This document shows positions 1 to 12,600 of a stretch of 64,000 nucleotides of DNA, in pieces (positions within the stretch are counted from its first letter, which is position 1; each line of letters starts with the position of its first letter). The stretch comes from Symsagittifera roscoffensis (lineage: Eukaryota > Xenacoelomorpha > Acoela > Convolutidae). The DNA is taken from NCBI RefSeq assembly GCF_963678635.1, contig NC_087064.1:50513346-50577345 (forward strand). Direction: 5' to 3'. The notes below the pieces were generated by a model, which was given only the letters and a program-made list of their open reading frames with translations, was not told the DNA's origin and did no database searches. The translations under genes and the position numbers were made by a program.

Positions 1-419
1 TGTTTTTTTAACTTAAAAAATCTCAGATTTTTATTGTTTTATACAAAATCAACGTATAGAACAGGTGTGATATAAAATTTTTATTCCGCTCGAAATCGCA
101 AAATTTTCGAAACTTAAAATCCAAGCGCCAATTTCCGCGCGTTCCTTCTCCTAATCTTATAGAGGGCCGTTTTCTCTCGATACCCGTGCGGTGCATGTCT
201 TGCGTGCAGTTTTTTCATCATGAATTTACAAGTAACTCCATGAAAAAATCAAGCTCCCCGTCACGATTTCTAGAACCTATTTGGTTGAGTTGAAAACCTA
301 TCTGATTGGCTTTTCTGTTTTTTGCATTATTCACTGTGACGCTTAATTTTAAAAAAATATTTACATGAATACGATTTAATTGGTAATTCAGTTTGGGGTG
401 CGTCAATGTTATTCTTGAC
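1..419. other. 3' flank of the EGF membrane protein gene
   Basis: This is AT-rich sequence downstream of the stop codon. Candidate AATAAA-type signals on the minus strand lie near 79-84 and 30-36, far from the stop, so the 3' UTR end is not resolved. Nothing else recognisable. Confidence 0.4.
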
Positions 420-647
420 TTATGTTCCTGTTTCCGATTGTCCAGAAGATGATTGAGGTCTCTGTTTCTTTTCCAAATGCTCCCTCAAATTTTCTCTTTT
501 TAGTCTCTTTTGATTTAATTTTCCTGGTCTTTTCCTTCTCTTTTCCATGTGAACAATGAAGTAGGCGAGCATAATGGACACGACACAGCAGCCGACTATG
601 ACGTAATACACGAAGGGAGGAGTGTAGTCTCTGTAGGCGAAGAGAGA
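420..647 (-). CDS. EGF membrane protein, exon 7 (transmembrane helix and cytoplasmic tail)
   Basis: The acceptor TTTGTTTTCAG precedes 647. It encodes 75 residues and a stop codon. Residues 12-33 of the exon (FVYYVIVGCCVVSIMLAYFIV) form a transmembrane helix, followed by MEKRRKRP and a Lys/Arg/Glu/Gln-rich tail ending in TGT before the stop. Phase 0 matches exon 6. Confidence 0.85.
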   Translation of the reverse strand, partial: SLFAYRDYTPPFVYYVIVGCCVVSIMLAYFIVHMEKRRKRPGKLNQKRLKRENLREHLEKKQRPQSSSGQSETGT

Positions 648-3600
648 CTGAAAACAAATCAAATAAGATGGTTAAAACGATTTCTGGTGATCTCTCTTTT
701 TTTTCATGAAATTGATAATTGCAACCTTTTAGTTGGAAAAAAGAGGCTGTAATTATGACGAGAGGACCGAATTCCCCAAAACTTTGAACCAAATAGCGTC
801 CTTAGTAATGTCCAAAACATCTTTTTTCAGTTTCTTTTTTTTAATATGAAATGCTGAACTAAGATTAGCCAATATCCCAGCCTTTTCTAGTGGTCTTGGA
901 AGGCAAGTTTTTTAAAACGTTTTTTCAAAAATGTTTGCGAACGAACGCATTCATCTTACTTTTTCCAATCGAGACTTGCCTTCGACTTGCCAACCTTCAT
1001 TCTATTCGCAAAAAAAGGCAAGATTTTTATTCCGCTATATTTTATATTTCAATCGGTTGTGCTGTTAGTTGTTTTAGGTTGTCTTAGGTAGCTGCCTTAA
1101 TCGGTTGTTGGGAAAAAGTTTTCCAAGACTTAAGATACATAAAAAGTTTCAAGGAGTATGAAATCAAGTTTTTCGGCTATACTTTTCTTTCTTTTTGGCG
1201 AATTGGAAATCTAAGTTATGGTTTTCCAAATTTATAACTTATGATTCTCTGAAAGCTAATGACAATCAATTGTTGGGAAAAAAATCAAATATTGTAAATT
1301 CATTTGATTGTAACGCATTTACTATATAAACATCATCGGTAAAAACTCTTCGGGTTAAATGTAAGGGAGTATCCGGCATCATTTGCATTTCAAGCTGCCC
1401 GTCAAAAAAGTGTTGAATCTTGTTCAATTTTTGCAGGTTTTGAATTGTAATCGATTCTTCTTTTCATGCGAATGCACTCTTGAGAAACTTTTGCGATATG
1501 TTGGCAAGGGTTGTATTTGCTCGCACGGGTCTTGCAAGATTTACATTCTAAGTAGGCATTACGTGCCCAAATTGTGCACTGATAAGCCCTTAAATTTCTG
1601 TCTGTAGGTCACTGGAAACCAAAAATAAAGCTTTAAAAAATAAAGTGGATTTTAACTATAAAAATTCCGATGATTTCGTGCACAAATGACAATGAGGTTA
1701 TTCTTGTCGGCACATTAGATTTTATGCAGATTCCGCAACGAGCCGAGGTAGCTAGTTGTTCCAAATTCTACCGCAAAGCTAAGCGTATTCCACAAACTGC
1801 ATCCAGATTGTGCTGTTTTGGGAGTAGCAGTTTTGTAGTTTTCTGCAGTTTTGCGAGTAGCAATTTTGGAAGTGGATTTGTCAAATGTTCGTGCATGAAC
1901 AATTAAAAGCTATAGCTAGAACAAGTTTCTTCCAAGTGCGGAAGTTGAACACAATTGCTCAGCCATTGACAGTGGAGTCCAATTACAAATCATAAATGAT
2001 TGGTTAAAAAAATGTTAACGATCCATTAAGTGTTTGAGTTAAATTTTCCAGAAAATTTTTTTCATTTATCAGTTACCAGTTTTTGGGATCATAATTTGGA
2101 ATAAGCGTGAAGATCAGACTCTGTAAACTGAAAGCAAATGGTATACTTCTTCATTTGGGATAATTCTCATTGGATAATTACTGAGCGGTAACAATGTTCC
2201 ACACAAGATTTTCATTTAAAACTGTTCTGCACTTACTTTCTAAGTTCCTATTTCTTATTCCTATTTCTTACCTCGCGGCGCTTTAATAAACTCAGATTAA
2301 ACTTCGGAAAACAAATTGAATCTCGCCTACTCTAATCTTAATATAGCAATTTACTCAAAAATTTTACATATTTGAAATTTATATGAAAAAAGGCCGTATT
2401 TGAGATTGAAATGTTCGAAATGGTAGCTTGTAGGAGCTGGTTGCTTCCATCGATCTGTTGGTAGCGTTAGAGTTAAACTGTAACGTAAACTGTGTCTATA
2501 TGTTTTGTATATATGTTACTGGAGTCAGACAACAATATTCGGATTTCGCCTACAGTTGGCGGATCCCACTTACAATTTTGCGGTCCTCCTTACAGTTTCC
2601 GGATTTCGCCTAAAATTGCCGACTCCACAGCAGCGTAATTTTACTAAACACATATTGATTTTGTTTGTTCATTCCAACGGTTCCGAATTTCGCAGATTTC
2701 ATTGCGGACTTCGTAAAATTGACTATTTTGGAGCAATTTTTCAGATGCAATATTTTATCTGTTGGTCTTTGGATTCAAAAACAGCAAAGTAGATAAAAAA
2801 AGCACTGTTGTGGATTCCGCGACAAATATGTTTTCAGACTGTTGCGAAATCAGAAAATGCACAAAATGGCCTGGTGATGTGGCTCAAGTTTTACATACCC
2901 TGACTATTTTTAATTACAATTTTTGCTCAAAAATTACTCAATCACTCTCAAAATTTACTCAACAATTACTCATTGTACTCTGTCAGGGGAAAACAAAAAA
3001 CTGATTGGACCATCTGCCGACCCGAAGGGTGTCCCTTGGTACTATTTTGAGATATCCATTTTTGGCGACCAACCCTAAAACTTGTCTAAAGGCGCCAATT
3101 TACACTTATTTTGAGAGGAGCGGAAAAAACACGATTTTTGGTCAACATTTTGATCAACATTTTGAAACGCGCCGAAAAAACGCGATTTTTTGGTCAACAT
3201 TTTCCAAAAAAGGCCTAAAATCGGACTGTTTGGCCTGTTTTTTTTTCAAAATTTTGCCTGTGGCGCAGAAAATTTGGTTAAAATGGGGTCTTTATAGTGA
3301 TTTAGGAGAGCTCAAATTTTCAATTTGTTCGACTTAAAAAAAAGTGGACAATATTTTCGATTTTTTTTTTTGAAAATCCGCCCTCACCCCTGGAGACAAT
3401 CCTAGATCCGCCCCTGTGCCCACCCCTTGAAGGATCGGAAAATAACTAATGATTGGCATGTATTTTTCTCCGCTTTGAATCTATAAGTTCAAAGAAAGCT
3501 CGCATGGATCAATTTGGGTATCATATTCAAGTTTTTCCATTTTCGGAATAAATTTATGGAGCGTTTTCTTATATTCTATCAATAATTCATCCATTTTTAG

Positions 3601-6600
3601 CGTTAAAGCCAAGTCGAATGAAAATTAGAAAAGTTTCTCTTGTCAAAACACTTTGCGCTACTGGAGCATCATCGACTATCTTGTTTTATGATGGTTTCTG
3701 GTTTTTCTGACAAGGGTTTCCCTGATTTAGAGTCAAACAGCCAAAATTGAAAGAGAACTGGTGACTACGGTTTTGTAATTAAATTAATAGTAAAATGATG
3801 AGTTTTCTTAACAAAATATGAGTTTTGCTTTTAGCCAGCTACCCTCAAAAACACGATCAAAATGTTTGACTACAATTTTTGTGTTAGTTTTTTTTGTATA
3901 TTTTTTTTGAAAATCCATGTTTAGATGGAGTTAGAAAATTATAGGGTACACGGAGAGCAACTGGCTGGACGCTTCTAAGTAGCTAATAGGCAGTCAACTG
4001 GTCTTTTTGGAGTTTTCTCTTTTAAGATATTTTTTTGGATACACTTTGAAAATAATAAACTAACAGCGTTCCATTCTTGAAAACAAATTTATTGCTTTTA
4101 TTACCTAGTTTTACCTGTTTAAGTATGGTACAATCAGGCACTGGACTTGTGGGGTCGTCTCTGTATCCCTCTGAGCAGTTGCACCTGTACACGTGGCCCA
4201 ATTGTGATGACCTGCCCTTGACCTTTGAGCACTGGCCGTGAGGCTCACAGAGGTGTTCCGTGACACACATGTTCACTTGATCACAATAAGTTCCACTGTA
4301 GCCATGTTTACAGGTGCACCTTCAACAGAACACGGTGCGTGATATAATTATTCATTCATTTTTCAAACATTTCGTTTTGCGCAGAACTATGAAGAGAAAG
4401 CCAAATTTTCGATGTAAAAGGTCAAAAACTAGCCATAAAAGGACCAACATTAATCAGCCCCTGTTTCCATGTACAATTGACAGTTAAGAGATTGAGTAGG
4501 AAGCTTCCATTGAACTCACAGAAAAAAAAAACAGCGACCAGCAAGCAATGGAAATATTTAAATCAGGGGCGGATCTAGGATTTTCTCGAGGGGGGGGGGC
4601 GGATTTTCAAAAAAAAAAATCGAAAATTTTGACGACCTGTTTTTTTTAGGTCGACCAAATTGATTTTTCGAGCTCTCCCAAAGCACTGTTTTGCCCCTAT
4701 TTTGGCTAAATTTTCTGCGCCGCAGGCAAATTTAAAAAAAAAAACAGTCAAAAAAGCCGTTATTTGGCCACTTTTTGAAAAATTTAGACAAAAAATCGCG
4801 TTTTTTTTGGCGCGCGCTCCCCCTCAAAGTTATTATATATTTGGAAAAATTTTAGGATCGGTCGGCCAAAAACATATTTCTGAAAAAGTATCAAAGGGGG
4901 GACCATTTGGGTCGGCAGGGAGTTGAATCCCTGAGGAAAGGGGGGCGTCCAACCCCCCCACCCCCCACCAAATCCGCCCCCGATTTAAATATCGAATTTT
5001 CGTACCTACAGCAGCTGTCAACTCAAAATAGCTTTAAAGAAGTTGCGTGATTTTTACATCTTACATCCACATGATGAAAACGAAAAACTCTATTATTTAT
5101 CAAATTTAGTCCTGAATTGGGGGTGATTTACCGCTGCAAAAGGCTGAAATTTCCTAACGTTGAATTAGCAATGGATTATCGCAAATTTTGAGTATTCAAA
5201 ATAGTGCAAAAAAGGGCCCGGGGGACATTGTACATATGGTCAATGAAGTGACGACCCACTTGAAATCTTCGACGTCTATATCGTCGCATCTCTCTGTTCC
5301 ATTGTGGAAGCAGGGAGAGTGAATGTAGCAGAGGGAACTCTTTACACACAGTCCTTGCAGTTCATCCCATCTGTGGCCAGCCGCACACTCACACTTCACA
5401 CTCATGAAGGCCCACGCTGCATTGAATTTCATACCAGGCAGACCTATAACTCAATTTAGACTGAAAAGCTATAAAGTCGAAAAACAATTTAAAATGCGAC
5501 ACTTTCGGACAATAAATATAAAGGTTTTCGTAGGAAAAGTTTTAAAGAGAGCGCAGGCCAAAAAAAAAGCTTTCCTTCTTCAAATAATTGCCCAAAAACT
5601 GCACTTCGTGTTTTTTTTTTTCAAAGAGACTAAGAGAGACTAATCTTGATAATAAAAATGAGCAGCGACTATAAGTTAGTTTTTTAAACTAAGACTAATT
5701 TAAAACAAGGTAGTCAGTTACTGTGCAAGTAGCGCAGAATGTTCGTACCATAGACTTTAGAAAACTACAGTTTAGAAATTTTTTTTTCCAAACTAATGTA
5801 GTTTTTCCTGCTTGGTGTGATAAAAAGATCTGACGTAAATTTATGTATTAGGCATACCTGACAGTAATAGTAATATAGGCAAATGGGACAAACTTATTGT
5901 GGAAAAATTACTAGAAAAAATAACGAACAAATTTGCAGAACAGTTTTAATTTTGAAGACTTTGGTTCCCAAAATGAAGCTAAAAGACTAGATTACTTGCT
6001 TCGCATTAAAATTCAAGGACTTAAAACAGGCAGGTTTGCTGATTTCAATTGTTGTAAGCCTGCTCGCCTGCTTTATTTGCCGAGTTAGGACGGAAAATCA
6101 AAAGTTTCCATGCCGGTTTTTCTCGACACTTTCGAAATTTTTAATGTGGTTCGAATTACGATTGAATCGGCTTTAAAATGAAATATCACTCAAACCAGTC
6201 CAAGGGTTGTTTGTGGTACCTGATTTTGCGTAGGAAAAAAAAGAAAAAACTAAAACACTGGGATTCAATTTTTCTATGCTTTTTCAATTTTCTTAAAAGA
6301 CTAGTGTAAAACTAAACGTAGAACGTTTTGAATTAAGACTGGTTTCAATAAAAAGAACAATGAACGAAGTCATAAGAAACCAAGAACCGATGCCTTTTTA
6401 GGAGGTACATTGAATGCTTTTCTAATAGAAATTAAGCATGAGGAATAAAGCGTACCTTTTACAATCCTTTTCAAAAAATTTTTAAAATGTTGGTAATTGA
6501 TGGAGATACAGAATAAATAACTGTTAACTTTCCAGCCAAGAAAGGTGCCTGATGAGGCAACTAAAAGTACAACCAAGTGGTGATCTCGTGTGTTAAATTT

Positions 6601-9600
6601 AGCAGCAAAAGAAGATATGTGAAAATGGTTTTAAAATTTGTTTGAAAATAACTCAAAGCTCACTCGAGTGTGAAGCGGTTTATCCAGCAGTATGAAATGG
6701 TACCTAAGAGCACATATCAGAAAACCAATTTTGGATGAAGAAGACACAACGGTCAAAAATAGATTTGAATAACAAAAACAAAAAAACTATGAAAAAAGTT
6801 TTTTAGAAGGCGAGTTTCAGTTTTAGAACATACTTTCCAGGCGGGGTCCCGCTTAGTTGCCTTGTACGCTGCCCAGCGTTTAAGCTCGCCCATTGTCATG
6901 GTGCATCCCAGAAGGTACATTGACTCGATTATTGACGTGTTCTTCATCCAATTAGCGATGTCTGGTATAAGGAGAGAAGCCAATCGAATAATCTTTGAGA
7001 TTCGATAATCCCAGGGCTTTCTGTTCCTCCGCACGTGAGACGAACGTGACCGGGAATCCCGAGAGGTTGGAAGCTATTTTGTTGCATTACCAGCATCTTT
7101 TGATTTAGATGAGTCGGAATCACCATGTCCATCTTATATATGGTCCGGAAAGCTTAATAGCTTTCTTCCAACAGGAAGAGTTTTGTTCCAACTTTTGTTG
7201 TTTTAGGACAAGCGTTTTAATAGATTATGCCAAATTGTGTTAGATGTTCTGTCGAATTGGAGGATCTTCAAAAAACAAGCAGCTAAGAGGTTTTTGTGTT
7301 AGTTTGCTTAAGTTGTTTATGAGTTTGTTTAGTGAACGTTCCAGATGAGGTTTTGGTTTTTCTTGCTCCATAACCATAATTTATTCGTTGTAGTTTTTTT
7401 AATTGTTTGAGTAAACTAATGACTCTGTAGTTCGCGGACTTCTCTAGAACACAAACCCGACCCATGGTCCCTTCTAACATTCCATCTAGATATCTCATAT
7501 AATGCTATACAATTTCTGAGAAAACAATTGACCGACTTCGATGTTGTGCTGGATATTACTCTTGCTGAAGGAGATTTTGAATCTCAAATTATACATACGA
7601 GAAGGTAATTTTTTGTTTCCCATGTTGAAGTAGCGAAACGGCAAATTCCAGTTCCGTTTCTTGATTCGGTCTCACGGCTGAGTGGAGAATCTCCAGATCT
7701 CATTGATTAGATAGTGTTTTTAGAACTTACCCGCTATAATAATCTCAAGGCAGTTCCTCCGTGCATCTGTATCTCCCGGTGTTTTTTGTCCACCAGATAT
7801 ACCGCATGGCTAAAATGTAATGGCGAACTATCCTGTGTGGTCTTTGTGGAGTGGAGTGGAGCATGGTTGCTATTGGGCAGGTGGGATTGACTACTCTCAC
7901 GTCAAAATACAGGCATTACTCATTGGCATAAAGGTTGTTAATAAAAGGTTTGTCTTGTATTCAATTTTGTAAAATGTCTCGTTGCGACCTTCGACTATAG
8001 CTTCGATAGTTTTTTTAACACTAGATCCTGTTTGCTAATGAGGTCCATTTATTTAGTGTAAAAGCTTTCCGGCCAAGAGAATGGAAACAGCTCAAGTTTT
8101 GTGGCTCCTGGGATTTGCGTTTGCTCATTAATTTGACCTTCACTCATGTCTTTTAATTTAATTGTACTGAGTAAAACACTAGAGGTTTTATTTACAACAG
8201 TATTAATTGAATCTTCGGAGTTTCGTTCGATTGAATCAAATGGGTCCAAACTATCTCATTTAGAGTGAAAAAATTAACAGCTTGACAGGAAGAGAAGCGT
8301 TCACAAACCTGGTTTTTTTAACGTAAGATTTGAATCATTGTCATTCCAAAAAATGATTTAAAAATTGGTATTTCTCTCATTTTCTGGATGAAATCTTAAA
8401 AATTTGTCTGGAACCAAACTACCAAGAATCCTAGCAAAACCGATTGTAGCGATTAAAATCACATCATTATCTTATTGATCCCTTTTTCACGGAACTCATT
8501 TAGCATATCTCCTAGGCCTTAAAATCTTGTTCTGAATCGATATGAGACCGTTACATCATCTTCAATTATAAATAAATTTTCGAAAGTGGTATCTGGCTGC
8601 AGTTATTTTTCAGATTTATCGAAGAAAACCAGAATATTTGTTTTTGTCGTTTTCCCACTAGTCATTAGACCGACGTTATCTTTCAGTTCAATTATTTTAG
8701 GCATTTGTTAACGAGTATAAATTAACTTTTTGTTGAGCTTTTTTCAGTTCAAAGCCGAATTGATTGACCCATCAGTTTTTGCCGCTACAATGATTGGTAT
8801 ATGGATCAATCGTCCGAGCTTCTTGAAAATTTTCCAATTGGCTGTCTTTGAGTAGTTGATCAATACAACGTTTGAATCTTGGGAGTAAGGTTTATGGTTG
8901 TACGTTTTGCTTTTACTTCTCTGGACTGCTTTCTGTTTTTTGATCTGCTGATTCTTGATGTTAATATAGGGTTTGAAATCATTCTGTTCAGGTGTGTCGT
9001 GCAGTGAAAATGTAAAATGTCCGACTCATATCTGATGTGGAATGTTTGTCTCCCGACGGGATTGCCCTATGGAAATGTCTTTGCTTAACCAGTTCGAGGG
9101 TTGGGCCAGTTGCTGGGATAATTTTATTCCCAGGTTTGGCAAAATGTCATTGTCTGGCAGAATATTTTCTGCGCCTTCAATAACGTAGAACTGTTCAATT
9201 TTAGCGTCCCATCCTTTGGGTTGGATTCTTATCAAACTTTTCCAATAATGCTGATTGTGTTTCCAAATCATTTGTAAGCCTTCTTGGTAAATTCGAACAC
9301 CGCTTCGATTTTTAAGAAATTGCCTCTCATCTTGAAATCGTGGTACATGTCTTTTTTCATAAAATATGCGGGGCTGGCCAAATTGTTTTGTACTTCTGTT
9401 TTAAATAGATTAAATTTCTGATTGATCATTTTGATACCTTGATCATTTTCTTTAACTCTTGTCCTTCTTGCAAAAAAAATTGTTCTTATTTTTTTTCAAT
9501 CTGGGACTTTATGACATTTACCTCGTTATCGCCATCCACATATGAGATTAGAAATTCGTCCAATTGACTACGAAATCGCAATTGTCCTGAGGGCTACCCC

Positions 9601-12600
9601 GTTGGGTTTGTTTTTCAGTGAGATGTAAGCTTTGTTCTGCAGCGGGCATTTTGTTTGTTTTCAGCGGGCATTTCTTCAAAAACTGGTCTTTGCAGCCGAT
9701 AATATTACATGTTTTGATCTTTCATCGGACAAGATGTAAAGTGTACTTTTTTGAATTGTTGTCCACAGTTTCTACGTTCTGCATTTCTAACAGAATCACA
9801 AACTCAATTTCGATTCACTTTTTACATAATGTGGTTTTTGTACAGGATGTTTTGGATGCTGGTAATGATCATTTGCACCCTTTTTGTTCACTAGAACATA
9901 AGGTAGTACGTTCTTGGGTTTAGATTTTTGTTACACAGATTTTTCTTAATATTGATCTTTATCATATTAGTAACAATGTTAGACGGTTACTGTGCAAGCA
10001 GCACAGATTGTACCAACCAGACTTAAACAAACATCAAACGTTTTCTCAAAAATTAAAACCCGACTTCATACAAAGTTTTTACACGTTTTCAATGGGCGGA
10101 ACAATAAAACAGGCAGTTTGCCCTTATTAGAATGTACTAAAAAAACCTTTGAATATAATCTTTAAGTTTTTGTGGAAAAGAAATCTTTTAATCGACTTTT
10201 TCACTCTGTTATCTCTCTTGTTATTGCTTACTTCATTGAGCATAAACTCACTCTACACCTCAGTTGGTTTTTTTTCCTGAAACATTCAATTTCAATTCAT
10301 TGTTAGTTCATCAGGTCGAAGGGTGGGGTTGGGTGTAAGTGGTGGGGCAAAATGGCGAAGATTGTGTTCAATCGCCTTAGAACTTCTCTGAAAGTTGAAT
10401 TAGTTATAAAATCACATCTACAACCATAAACTAAGAAATTGTTTTTCAAGAACAAGAAAAAATCTAAATACTAGGATAGCTGGTTACTCTGTAAACTTGC
10501 CTCTAAAATTTGTTTTTCAATTTATTTAAGTTTTTTTTTCTGCGTGATTTGATAAAAGGATCTGATATCAAATTAATTTATTAGGCATGTCTGAGGCCAA
10601 AGTAAACTAAGCGAACAGGACAACAGTTTGTGAAAAAAAATTTAAAAACCACAAAAGAACAAATTTGAAAAAGCGATAGTAAAAAATATGTTTTTTTTAT
10701 CTAATTTTTTCAACAACTTTTGATTTTTCAAAATTTTTTATTCCTATTATGGCTCCAAAATCGGCTTTACTGAGTAAAACAGCAACTAAGCATTTATAAA
10801 CTATTATAAACTACTTAAATCAAGCATAAAAAGCATGCTGGCTTGATTAACTTGCTCAGATTTAGACGGAAAATGAAAAAACTCCAACCGATTTTTTGGA
10901 CACTATAATTTTTTCATAAAATGATAATGCCAATTAAATCATGACTGAAAAAAGTCAAAATTGATATTTGACTCATTCCGGTCCGATGATTATTTGTGGT
11001 ACCTGATTTTGCGTGAAAAATAAAAAAGTAATAAACACACTCGAATCCAAAAGTCCTACCCATTTTCAATGATCGGAACAATAAAAATATATCTTAAAAT
11101 TTTTGTCTCTCCAGATATCCTAGTTAATAGTTCTTTGCCACTTGTTGTAAAATTTCAAGGAATTTCTCAAGTGATTCGTGATCATTCCGTCTCCGACCGG
11201 AACATTCGAATCTTTCGTATGTTAAATTTGTAGTTACTCTTAACCACCATCGGAGATAGGGGGGCGAGGAGGGTGGAATTCGACACCTGCCGACCCCTAC
11301 TGCGGAATTTTGACTTACCTTTTTCTTGGCAACGGGCCCTAAAATATTTCTAAATGCGCCTTTTTGACCTGTGTTTAGGCATGTCTGACGTCAAAGTAAA
11401 CTAAGCAAACTATTACAGTTTGTGAAAAAAAAACATGAATACCAAAAAAAAAAATTTGAAAAAGTCAACTGCATGTCGAGAGATTTGTAAAATTGACCTT
11501 TTGAGAGCTAAAATGGCAAATTTTTCTTGGAGTTTTTGTTTTATGAAAGACATACGACTCGTTTTCAGTTTGCTGATACATCCATTTTGATGTGTCCCAG
11601 AAGTCATCGAAAATGGTGTCTAATATCCAGTTGCCAGAATTCTTGTCTGCGAAGCAATTTTAGTCTTCCTTTTTTATCTAAGTACATTTGAGACTTCAGT
11701 CTCGCCTAAGCCCCGATTTGTAATCCATTATACTTTGTATTACCTTTGGCTTTTCTCTTTGAACTTCTTCGATATATGCCAGGATCACTTGTCTGTTTCT
11801 CGCTTCTCTTTCCCGATAGGTTTGATCTTCGGTCGTTTCCGACGGTTCTAGACTTAGATAGTTCAAATCGATTCGATGGGTTTTTCGCTTCAATTTCAAC
11901 ATAAACTTTGCAGTAATTTTTATTTGGAATTTTCTCGGCCCATTTTCCATAATCTTGACGGTTTGACTTGGTGAGTTGTTCCATAGGTTTGATTCATTCG
12001 ACTGCACCATGTTAAAAAGTGAGGTTAACCTAGGTGATAAAATTACGCTAGGACTCTAATTTGGTTATCTTAACTAAAACCAATTTAAGGAGAGGATAAA
12101 AAAGAACAGGTTTTCAACTAAGTATAGATTAGTAGACTGTTAAACTAACAATAGTTTAAAAGACAAGTGGGTTAGGCTTGAAAATTGTAAGAATTGTATT
12201 GAAACTCATTGTAGAAAGTTGAATTAAGATTAGTTTCGATGATAAAAATAACAAGAACGAAGTCATAACAATGCAAAAGGCGATGCGCTTTTGGTAGGTA
12301 CAACGAATGACTTTCAACGCGGAAACTAAGCATAAAGGTTGAGAAAAGTTGAGACAAACAACCTGAGAAAAATTGACGAAATTTTTGAACATTGAAAGAT
12401 CCGCCTCTGCAAAATACGTTTCAACTCTAAAGCTTTGAATTTGATTTGACGCTTCAGATTATTTTGCATGGCGGAGCTTCAACTGATCCATGTATTTCTT
12501 TCAGCGGCCGCTCAACAGACGAGACTGCTAGTATAATAACCCAGCCAAGATCAGTATAACGGCCCAGCTGCCACATACGATCTGAGGAAAATTAATCTTA

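Larger units (their letters stand above)
648..4114 (-). other. Intron 6 of the EGF gene, repeat-rich
   Basis: No exon was found. It holds a diverged partial copy of the GAGGCC-type element (about 2500-2880) and a minus-oriented CAGGGGCGGATC MITE (3010-3416). Short open frames here show no conserved motif. Confidence 0.6.
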
